From Gnetum montanum (Eukaryota; Streptophyta; Gnetopsida; Gnetales; Gnetaceae), in NCBI GenBank assembly GCA_015680685.1, contig MNCI01017810.1, forward strand, positions 3,517-56,823: a stretch of DNA of 53,307 bases, in the 5' to 3' direction. The translations under genes and the position numbers were made by a program. The notes below the pieces were generated by a model. That model saw only the letters and a list, made by a program, of their open reading frames with translations, made no database searches and had not been told where the DNA came from. Within the stretch, counting starts at the first letter, position 1. Every line of letters begins with the position of its first letter. Positions 22,083 to 31,913 of the stretch are shown here, piece after piece.

Positions 22083-25000
22083 TGAATGTCACCTCGTGGC
22101 AGCGACAGGGCATAGGGGAGAGTGGTGGTGTTGGTTGGCCTGCACAGTGCAGGCATGCATGGGGGCCAAACAGCGAGGGATCCATGTGGTAGGTAGGCAG
22201 GTGATGGGGGTGCACATGACAAGCTCTCACTAGATGAGCCTCATGCTTTGGCGCAACGACTTGAGGTTATACTTGCGGAGGTCACGGTCATCGATGTCTA
22301 GGAGGTCGCAAGGGCCCTCCAGTAAACAATGATGCAGCTCAGCCTTACTTTGCAATTATGTGCCGAATATTCATGATTTCCAAGAAAATTTGACAAACCA
22401 TTCGCACTGGGCACACGTACAGAAGCATGTAAAATCCGCATTGGATACGTAAATCATAATTTTTAGTGCAATGGTGTCTCTATTTTCAACTTTCAACCAT
22501 ATCATTCATTGTCCACTAAAATTTTACCTGTCTTTCCCTCTAAATCATGTCAACATTAATATCTTTTGTTGACAGATGCTCTTGCTATTTTTATGAAATT
22601 GGATGCTTCCACTAAATGCCTTAAGGTCCGTTTCTTGAGTAAAACCTAATACTTGTATTTCTTGCTTCAGCTCTGAAATTCTTTGTTTCATCTTCAATTT
22701 TTCATAGTATCTTACCACATCTTGCCAGTGTTCTTGACATGCTAGTAGATAGTGGTGGGTTTTCGATGTCCGTCTTGAGTAGGCCTGTGAGGGTAAAGAG
22801 CTCGCGCGTTACACTGAGTCTTTTTTTTATGCACATAAAAAATCGTCTCACTTACTAGTTGTTTGGTTTAATCATTTTTTTCTTTGAGGTTCTTTTAAAA
22901 TTTTATTAATTTTTTCATGTTTAATTACAATTTGTTCAATGAGATAAAATATTTAAAGGTTCTCATTGAATCATTTTTTTCTGATCATTGGATTCTTGTT
23001 ATTTTTTGGGAACTTCTCCTTTTTGTTTTGTACTTTGGTTAAATACAACAAGATTAATGATCCAATCCAATATCAGAAATTTTCTATCCCTATCTTTATC
23101 TGACGTTGCAGAGTTAAACGTTTAATGTTAGGATGAATGCTTGAAGAAGACATATTAGAGATTTTAGTGGAAAGAGAACAAATTCTCTTGGCTGAATATT
23201 TATTATACTTTTTATCATTTAACAATTTCAGAACAATTTTTTGTTTAGTATGCATGAATGTTGTTATGGTTTGGTTTGACTCAAAAGTTTACTAGTGCAA
23301 GGCTTACCTTATCAAGACCATTCTTTAATGTTTTAGATAATTGAGTTTTTATTCTTTGAAGTGTGCTTAAGTTCCTAGTGCCTATTCCTTCACAATTTCA
23401 ATTTAAGACCACCTTAGTTTTTGATCTTTTAATTTGCCCATTCGATATATGTAGATGCAAATGCAAACAAACATGAAGCTAGGTGAGGAAGCTTAGGAAG
23501 AGTTTAATAAGTTGTAGGTTAAATGATGATCTTGACGAAATTCACGTATAAGAAAAAGTGTCCTTGCATTTGAAAACTTTAATAAAAGGTGGAAAAAATT
23601 AGTGAACGATCCAAAAGCTCAATATTATTCACTTAATATCTTGTCTTCTTTCCATGAGACATAATTCTGATGATGCCATATTTCATATTTTATGAAATCC
23701 CACCCCGTTTCAATAGCTATTAAGTACATTAGTCTATGATTTTTAGTTTTTTTTCTATTCCTTATTGAAATTTCTTCTTGTTATTTTTAAATTTATCACT
23801 ATTTTATATTTTCAATTTTTCCCCTAACTTTATTATTATTTTGCATTTCTAGATTTATTGCATTGAATGAAATTTTAGTGTTAAAGCTCTTAAGACATTT
23901 TTCTAAAATCTCTTTACTAGCAAAAAAGAAAAAATAGATACCCTTAGTCATATTAACTTGGGCAATTCGTAAGTATATCTATTTGTAGTTTTTTCTAAAT
24001 TCATTTTAACTTTTGTGAAGAGTAGCAATCATATCTCATTTTTTAATTTTTACCATTAATATTTACAATCATAAAGATGAGCTCTATTCAAGACATAGAT
24101 AGCAATGAGAATGAAATAGATAGTACTCTATTGGAGGAAAATGCATCACAAGAAGAAACTATCTTAAATTGTAATGTGGAAATTTTGAAACTATTTGCAA
24201 AAGGTAGATTTATTTTGATATCTCCAGTAGAACAATTCGTAACACAATTAGACACTTGTAGGAGTAGAGGAGGTGGAAGCAAAAGATAGAAGTGTCATGT
24301 ATGTAGCCTTGAATTCACTGCAAGTGGTACACAAATACATCATCATTTCTTTCAGACATTAGAAAATAAAATAGGAACAAGTGTTATTGTATATAAATTT
24401 CCATATCTTAATATTCAAAAATCCATGTATGACTACTTTCAAGCAAAGACTATGATAAAGAGCATTGCTATAAGTATTCAAACAGAGGAAAGCAAGAACA
24501 AGACAAAGGATGTTGTACAACCAGCAAAAAGAAAAGTGCTTAAACAAATAGAAATAAGCTTTCAAGTTGAAAAAAAAAGGAAGTTGATATCAGTATTGTA
24601 AAAATGTTCTATGCAAATGGATTACCATTCAAACTTGCACATACTCCTTCATTCAAAGAAACAATTCATTGTGCCATTAAAGTAGGTAATATTTTTAAAT
24701 TTTAAATTATCATTTTTTATTTAAAATTATTAGTAAAACTAATATTTTTATATGGCATGTCCATCTCATATCTCTCCAACTAAAGATAAAATTCGAAATG
24801 ATCTTCTTGATGAGAGGTATGAACTTGGCATGAAAAAGTTGGAGAAATGGAAACAATTTTGGTAGCAAAGTGGTTGTTCTATTATATTCGATGGATGGAC
24901 TCATATTTGTCAACGTCCATTAATTAATATTATAATTACTTGTCAACTTGGACTATTTTTTCTTAATGCTACAGATTGCTCCAATTATATAAAAGATGCT

Positions 25001-25567
25001 AATTTTCAAACGAAATTATTAGAGATAGCAATTGCAACTATTGGTTTAAGCAACATTATTCAAATTATAACAAATTTAGCTTCTATTTGTAGGCATGCAG
25101 AAAAAATGATAGAAATGATTTATCTAAATATATTTTGGACTCCTTATTGTGTTCATTCTCTAAATAATACACTTTGTAATATTGGTAAAATTGATTGGAT
25201 GAAAAAGCTTATTATAGATGTAAGAGACATAGAAATTTTCATTTGTAATCATCATTGTTCAAATTCCTTGTTTAGGGAATGTAGCAAGAATAAAACTTTC
25301 AAAAAGCCTATAGAAACAAGGTAATAGGATACAAAAATCTATGTTGTGTGTTTTTAAGATATTTGATTTATTAATGCTAAACTAATTATAAATTTTGTGA
25401 AACAGGTATGCTTCATATTTCATAATGTTGGAGAGAATGCAAGAGATACAAGAATCATTACAAACAATAGTTATAACTAGTAAATGAAAGAACTGGAAGG
25501 AAGCCAACACAACTATGGAAAAGAGTGTTAGAGAAAATATTTTATCAGATGAGTGGTGGAAACAAGT

Positions 25568-26420
25568 TGATGAGTCATGAATTGTTGGCTACGATATTGC
25601 ATCCATGATATCGTGTACACGATATCATAGCCTAAATACGATATCACATACATGATATCGCAGCCTGTCTCCTTATCTATAAATAAGAGGTAGGCAGATT
25701 TGGTAAAGGAGTTCCCTTTTAAGTTTTAAGTTTTTAGTTTCTTTTAGTATTAAGGTAGAAACTTTTTGTCAGTTTTTCCTCTCAACCCTTTCTCCCAATG
25801 CATGCCCATAGTGTGATGATTGTAATTGTATGGCATTCTTATTCGAGTGTGATGTACTTGGACACGCACATGACTGACAATAAAGATTGAGATTAGTTTA
25901 TCATTGTAGCATCCACTTAGCTTAATTATTTAATTGTTATTGTTATTTATTGCTTTCTTAGTTAATATCTCTCTACCCTTATCTTCTAGTAACACGAAAT
26001 GAGTATGAATTAATCACAAGCATTTAAGTGTGACTGCTTGGTAACCTAGTAACGTACCTAGGCCATGCGTTTGGTAATCCTAGTGGTAGTCATGCACAAA
26101 GTCTAAGATGTGTACGAATGATTAGGGAATGGATGCTCATTGCACTTAGGCTAGTGAGATTTTCTCTCACCCTCTCTCTCCTATCTTAGTTGATATTATT
26201 TCCCATCATACCCAGGAGTAGCATTAGTGTAGGAACACATCATACACCTCACTCTGGACTAAACCATACGTGACAAAGCTAATACTAGCCTAGGTGGGAT
26301 GACAACGAACTATGATCTATGAGTAACTGTCTAGATACCACTAGTCCCTCTGTAGACCAGATCGTGCATAAAGCGCTCGTATTCATATGGTTGAGTGTAG
26401 GGGTACCTCGCCACTCATCA
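25568..26420 (+). mobile_element. Solo A-family LTR inside the hAT gene (853 bp)
   Basis: It starts TGATGAGTCATG and ends GCCACTCATCA. Perfect CAAGT repeats flank it at 25563-25567 and 26421-26425. It carries about five GATATC-type units (25591-25661), TATAAATA at 25678-25685, the poly(A) hairpin (about 25838-25885), and the TTGGTAA units. It lies in an exon a few bases before a splice donor (26429). Removing it together with one CAAGT restores WWKQV-K across the junction. Confidence 0.95.
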
Positions 26421-26874
26421 CAAGTGAAGTAAGAAATAATTTATTTGAAATATAATTTTTATTTTTTATTATTTGCATCTTTATATCTTATTAAACATAA
26501 GTATTTGTTATATTGTAGGAGGATTGTTAGCATGTTGCAACCTATTGTTGATTTCATTCATTATGCTGATATAGATACACCTGCATTAGGAGAAATTTAT
26601 GTAATTTATGAAAATATGTTAACAGAAATTAAAAAAAGTTTTCTAGAAATGGATAGCTCTCTTGATTTTTATACTTCTATTGATTCTAAAAAGATGGAAT
26701 GCTACAAATACCCCATTGCATATGGCTGCATATGCATTAACTATTAAGTGGTATTCTTCAAAACATAGAGATAAAAATCCAACAAGGCCTTGTGATGATT
26801 TTGATGTAAGAACAGGTTTTTTAGAATATGTTAATTGGTTATATTCACCTTGTGAGGCTAGCTTAATTAAAAAA

Positions 26875-27023
26875 GAATAGCTTCAATTTACTAAAGGACA
26901 TCCAAAAGCATTTAAATTTGAAGATGCTATACTTGATATGGATGGAATNGAATAGCTTCAATTTACTAAAGGACATCCAAAAGCATTTAAATGTGAAGAT
27001 GCTATACTTGATATGGATGGAAT
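26875..27023 (+). repeat. 74-bp direct duplication around an N
   Basis: 26875-26948 and 26950-27023 differ at one base, with a lone N at 26949. It duplicates part of hAT exon 4. Probably an assembly join. Confidence 0.85.
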
Positions 27024-27763
27024 AGCTCAAGAAGATTTAGCTGGATGGTGGAGTTTGCATGGTAGAGATACTCCTAGACTTCAAACTTTAGCAGTGAAGC
27101 TTCTTTCTCATGTAATATGATCAGTTTTTCATTAAACATATAACAAATATAAATATGTATTAATTTCCTTAATTAATTTATGAAATGTGATGTTTGAAAA
27201 CCTGAAATAGTGATGTTTTATATGTCATTATGCATTTTCTAAACACCATGATTAGTAGGCTATTAGGTCTAGCTTCAAATGAGTTTGTTTATTGATGAAG
27301 TTTTGAATAATTTATAAAATGAAACTTTTAACAATGCAAAAATTTATTCTTGTTTTTATCATTTATGTAGGTTGCATCTTCTTCTGTTGCTGAAAGAAAT
27401 TGGTCAACATATTCTATCATTCATCGAATCAAAAGAAACAGTCTGACTCCAAAAAGAGCTGAAAAATTAGTATCTGTTTATAGCATGATTAGATTCAAAC
27501 AAAACAAGGAAATAAAATATAGGCAATCACCTACTCTTCGTTGGGATGTTAATCCCGAAGATGATGATGTTCCAATAGTTGATGATAGAGAAAGTTATTC
27601 TACTAACTTAGTTAATGTTCTTGGAGCAATGAATCTTAATACTAATGATTCAATCCTTGATAAAGATGATTACCATGCAAATGATATTAATGACATAGAA
27701 CAAAATGAAGCAAGTTTTACAAATTTACTTTTTAGGGTAGAGCAAGGAGAAAATATAGGCTAA

Positions 27764-28015
27764 AATTAAAATTTGAACAATGTGACAACTTCTAAGCTTT
27801 TGCAAGAAACTCTTTTGTGATTTAAAAAGTGATAGATAATTTTGTAACATTATTATATATATATATGATAATGCTAAAATATTTTATAACAAACATAAGA
27901 CTCAATACTTAATGTTTCATTCCAATCTTTTAAGCAATTTTTAAGCATTAACAATATTTTGAAGTACAATTCTATATTCTACAATGTTTTTTTATGATAT
28001 ATGAGATTTAATTTA
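27764..28015. other. AT-rich 3' flank of the hAT pseudogene
   Basis: No coding signal. It contains a short (TA)n run at 27853-27866. Confidence 0.5.
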
Positions 28016-28880
28016 AAAAAAACTAACATATTTTAAATTTTCTCTCGGCTACGAACCAGTCCCCACTTTTTCTTGAGGCACACATACCCAAACACGTTCA
28101 GAATTACGAATCCTCGATTCTTTGTTTCTTTTGATGCATAGCTCTGCAACTGCATGGCAGGCTGCGCTACCAACCAGCAGCACTGCAGTTGCAGTTGCAG
28201 TTGCCGTAGCTGTAGACAGGGGCGAAGCCCAAAAATGGACATAACTTTTAATTATTATATTTTTTTTTTGTGGTGAGTTGGCTTGCGCCTAGGAGTCACG
28301 CCTTCAGTATTTGGTGACTATAAACTGTTTGTGTAGCGGTTGTTGTAACTGCAAATGTTATTGCGTTTTTTTATTTTTAATTCTTCGAGGATCTTTTATA
28401 TACCAACAGTTGTGGCACTTTGTAACTAAGCGTAGTTTTCAGTTTCAGTGAAGCCATTTTATAAATTCGATGGTCTGCCATTTTCTGTACCACTGACTAA
28501 ATTTCAAGATTGAAACATCCTCAGGTTCAGATGGATGGCGATTCTTATCCTGCTCCCAGAAATGGAAATCAGATATATGGAATGGCAAAGTCCAGATAAT
28601 CTCACTCGAAATGTTGGTTTAATTGGAGAAGTTAATAGCAATATCAGGTGAATGGTTGATTCATATGCTGGACTTTCTACCAACTTTACGAAAGCAATGG
28701 AGACGATTTCAGAAGGTGACTCTGCTGGAGCAAAATCTGAAGTGAGGCACACTGATGGTTCTGGATAGAAAAGACTCCGTCCTTAGGAACTTTGGATTGA
28801 GTGAACTGAAAATTAATAATTCTTTTCTTCTTGAAATCATGAAGAAATAAATTTTTTATTGCTGTGATCAAAACGTCAAG
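28016..28880. other. Low-repeat segment of unknown origin
   Basis: Unlike most of the window, this part shows no similarity to other stretches here. 28135-28215 is rich in CTGCAGTTGCAG words. CAGGGGCGAAGCCC at 28213-28226 looks like a hAT terminal inverted repeat in + orientation, but no partner is visible. See the exon-like stretch at 28522-28770. Confidence 0.35.
28522..28770 (+). pseudogene. Possible host-gene exon fragment
   Basis: One + strand frame reads FRWMAILI, then MEWQSPDNLTRNVGLIGEVN, one TGA, then MVDSYAGLSTNFTKAMETIS and GDSAGAKSEVRHTDGSG, ending at TAG. About 80 codons with only one internal stop (CGA to TGA would restore Arg) is unusual here, and the composition is protein-like. 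I do not recognise the protein. It might be a captured or retroposed host fragment, or chance. Confidence 0.3.
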
Positions 28881-29640
28881 GTTCTATCCGGAAGAAATAA
28901 ATTTCTTTCTGCTTATAGCATTACAAAACATTAATGAAATTACAAAGCATTAATGAAACTTACTTGAATACCTTCTATTACATTTAGTCTAAAGGAAACT
29001 ACATTGATTGTTCAACAACTTCTACGATGCATCACAATTTTGTTTGACAATACGTTGTGTTAATCCTGCATCTTTGCTAGTCTTTGACGAAACAAATGAC
29101 CATGGTACTCATATATATATACACACACCATAGGTTGTTAGTAATTTTAACTAACCTCTTGCTATTCAAAATGATTAAGCTAATTAATATTGAAATTAAT
29201 ATCCTTGATGTGATTGAGTGATGGAGGTTTCCGTTGATTAAATTTTCGTTAATGTATTACCTCTCCTAGCACTCATTCTTCAGGCAGCAACGATTAGCTT
29301 GATAACATTCCTCTATCTCTTCTGGAGTTTGATTAAAGCTTTTAATGTTAATACTATGTTGGGTTAGCAATTTGAAGTATCATAGTTGGTAGATAGCCAC
29401 CATATTCATAAACTTAAAGACTATGTATTGTCCATTTTTTGTTACATAGTTTAATTGTGGCCATGGCTATACAATATTCCATATTCCTCTATGCTTTATA
29501 TTTTTATGTTAACATAAGTGGGTAATGCACCAAGGTATGTGGTGAAACTAACAAAACAAAGTATGAGCATGTAAATAAGCCTTGTGAACCATGCTATTGG
29601 GTAGATCCACCACAACATTGGTACAAGGACCAAAAAAAAA
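28881..29640. other. Unassigned spacer
   Basis: No gene recognised. A TA/CA microsatellite lies at 29110-29128. Confidence 0.4.
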
Positions 29641-29649
29641 AAGAGTTTG

Positions 29650-29785
29650 TTATGCTCACCAGTTTTAGGCCCTGGTAGGCGACAAAGTCACTAGTTTTAG
29701 GCCTTGGTGGGCCATGGTGCCAATTTTAAGTCTTAGCAAGCCATAATATTTCTAGTTTTAGGCCTTATTGGGCCATGATCCATAC
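29650..29785. repeat. Degenerate tandem GGCC-rich short repeat
   Basis: Three to four units of the form AGTTTTAGGCCTTGGTGGGCCATGG recur about every 38-45 bp. Similar words occur at 21818-21885. This is just downstream (minus strand) of the element C protease, so it may belong to its 3' non-coding region. Confidence 0.65.
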
Positions 29786-29885
29786 TTTCCTAGTAAGTAT
29801 GAGATGCTCTTGAAAGAGCATATAAAGATAGAAATAACAATGCAACATGATGTAATGTCATGAAAGTAACCCAACAACTCTTAAC

Positions 29886-30812
29886 CAAAGAAGGGACTAG
29901 ACATTTACTGTGAACTCATTCTTTGTCTTCGATAGATCAATGGGCTTTTCTTGTGTGGTCCTAGTTTCACCATTTTCCTTATTCAAAATGGCACTTAGTA
30001 GGTACTCTTGTTGATCGTTTAGCATTTTAGAGGTGTTGTTGCTAGCATCATAGTTGTTCTTGTTGTTGGTTTTTCTCTTGGTACTAGTCCTAGCTCAAGT
30101 TTCATGTATCTCCTCTTGAAACTCCACATTCAAATCTTGGTCAATGTTGACATAGTTAACTGATGGTACCAACACATTGTCCCCACAAATCGCAATTTCC
30201 CCACCCTCATATGGTAAATGAATCTCCTAATATATAGGAGATGAGATTGCATGAAGCTTATCTAACCATGGCCTTTCTAAAATCAAGTTGAAGCTGGGTA
30301 TTTCTTCAACTACTAGGAAGTTAGCCAGATATAGGAAACTACTCTCTGGTTGCAAAATCCAAGGAGATGGGACCTCACATCACTACTCATGATCCATTAA
30401 ATGACTTGAGTGTTGAAGCAGTGGTTTCTTAGATGTTCTCAGTTAGGCCTAGTTTGTCAAAAATGGAAAATGGTACCATGTTAGTTAATGCTCTATCATC
30501 TACATGAACACGATGAACTTTGTACCTACCAATATGTATGGTAATAAGGACAGGAGTAGATAGCACTTCTTTATTTTGAGAGTCAACCTTCACTTCACTA
30601 TCACAAAATTTGAGCATTGGTTGATGCCTATTTTCCCTAAGTGAAGCTTGCTTAATGACAAAGTGGATTGATGCCTTGTTGGCGAGCATGTCTCTACTCA
30701 CAAGGATAAAGGTTAACACTTGAGCTAGTGCATCTTTGTGAGTAGGAGAAGTCATGACCAATTCATACAATTTTCGTGATGTGTTCTTTTGCTTTAATGA
30801 TCATTTGGCTTG
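29886..30812 (-). pseudogene. Ty3/Gypsy protease region, 3' part of element C
   Basis: Read on the minus strand from 30812. LYELVMTSPTHKDAL is followed by protease sequence with VHVDDRALTNMVPFSIFDKL, where the active-site D-S/T-G has become D-R-A, so the enzyme would be dead. The family's C-terminal LILGRPWL block appears as a frameshifted relic near 30290. Further downstream sequence matches the tail of G (8147-7767). Its upstream half continues at 39594 after removing element B and one copy of GCTTG; the joined frame (MEQAK then SLKQKN) parallels G's MEQVKLLLKQK. No reverse transcriptase follows. Confidence 0.75.
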
Positions 30813-31768
30813 TGATGAGAGTGGTTATTCTAATAATTAGAGTGGTAATTATTAGAGCGGTTACTCTAATAATTAGAGTGGTTATTATTAGAGAAGTTAC
30901 TCTAATTATTAGAATGGTTATTATTAGAGGCATTTTCTCTAAAATTAGAGGGGTAGTTTCTCTAAAATTAGAGTGACAGTTTTTGTAATTATTAGAGTAG
31001 TTGCTCTCAAGCCTATAAATATAGTGCCCAGGCACACAATAGGAAAAGTCAAGAAGAAGAAGAAGAGTCAAGAAGAATTTAGAGGAGGAAGTCTTTTAGG
31101 AGTCAAGTAGCAAAACTCTAGCCAAGTGGTTGCAGCAAGAGGTCTAAGTGTGGACAGATCTTTATTCAAGCATTGTGTACCTGAGCACACCTTGTGTATG
31201 GAAATAAAGATGAGCTCTTGGACTCATCCTTGTAGCACTTGAGATTTGTTTTCTTACTCATTTCCTTTATTTTATTTTCTTCTGCATTTATTTCATTTTA
31301 TTATTTTATTTTATTTTATGCACTTTACATTTCTGTTATTAGCACACATAGTACGATCACTTCGAGCATGCATGTAACACTTGGTAACCCAGTAACAATT
31401 AGTGTTTGGTAATCCCAATAGTGTTGTGCTAGTTCAGGATGTGTACGACAAGTGAGAATGGATATTGGTGTTAGGATTAGTTTAAAGCCTAGTTAATTAG
31501 TAGTTAAGTTAAATTAGTCACTTAGTTATCTCTCTCTTTCCTTATTAGAAGCAAGACATAAAAACATAAAAGCTATATAAATCATATGTCTCAAACTTAC
31601 TTAACCATACAATCGTGACATACAAGTAAGTCAGGGAAGGCAACGATCAACCAACCTATCCTTGTTCCACAAAGGCACATAGGCACTTAGTCCTTGGAAT
31701 TTGACTGGATTGTGCGTGAAATGCTTGTATTCGTATGGTTGAGTGTAGGGGTACCTCAACACTCATCA
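30813..31768 (+). repeat. 5' LTR of element B (956 bp)
   Basis: It starts TGATGAGAGTGG. U3 is an array of CTCTAATAATTAGAG palindromes spaced by GTGGTTA (about 30818-31010), followed by TATAAATA at 31014-31021. The TCTTTATT (31159-31166)/AATAAAGA (31203-31210) inverted repeat encloses the poly(A) signal. TTGGTAA units lie at about 31381-31420. It ends ACACTCATCA. Confidence 0.93.
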
Positions 31769-31769
31769 T

Positions 31770-31787
31770 TGGCACCATTGTTGGGGA
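31770..31787 (+). promoter_or_regulatory. Primer binding site, tRNA-Asp type (element B)
   Basis: TGGCACCATTGTTGGGGA equals the complement of the plant tRNA-Asp 3' end except for transitions. It begins one base after the LTR. Confidence 0.85.
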
Positions 31788-31913
31788 CTTAGTTGTTTGT
31801 GTGCTACGTAGAACATAGGAAATCATCCATATCGTTGGAACGTTAGAATGAAACCTTAGGGTTGATCAAAGAAAAGATAAGACAACAGTAATCGCACACC
31901 GAACAAGACGAAA

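Larger units (their letters stand above)
21398..24076. other. Unassigned spacer upstream of the hAT pseudogene
   Basis: 21740-21890 holds words of a GGCC-rich short repeat (AATTTTAGGCCATAGTGGGCC) also seen at 29655-29780. 22087-22340 is unusually GC-rich for the window (GTGGCAGCGACAGGGC, GGTCACGGTCATCGATGTC) with no supported frame. 22800-24076 is AT-rich and could contain the hAT 5' region. No gene is called. Confidence 0.4.
24077..27763 (+). pseudogene. hAT-superfamily transposase, multi-exon, inactivated
   Basis: DNA transposase of the hAT type. Likely exons are 24077-24685, about 24754-25320, 25406-25567 continuing at 26426-26428, 26519-27111 and 27371-27763. The GT-AG junctions at 25321/25405, 26429/26518 and 27112/27370 restore the frame. 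Exon 1 has a degenerate BED-like finger (KCHVCSLEF then HHHF). Exon 2 has the DUF659 block (CSIIFDGWTH, FFLNATDCSNYIKDA, FWTPYCVHSLN). Exon 4 has KRWNATNTPLHMAAYAL after a frameshift. Exon 5 has the hATC dimerisation block ASSSVAERNWSTYS and an acidic tail. Defects: stop at about 24290, frameshift at an A9 run (24570-24578), TAG at 24865, a solo LTR insertion, and an N-linked duplication at 26875-27023. No convincing terminal inverted repeats were found. Confidence 0.87.

Noticed and set aside
21794-22222. 142-codon minus-strand open frame
   Set aside because: It spans TA and ATT microsatellites and gives low-complexity sequence; no domain or codon signal.
22087-22340. GC-rich block as a CpG-island promoter or host exon
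   Set aside because: No frame, TATA box or splice site could be supported on either strand.
30763-31071. Open frames on both strands in the B 5' LTR
   Set aside because: They are translations of the palindromic ATTAGAG array (ILI/LII repeats) and not proteins.
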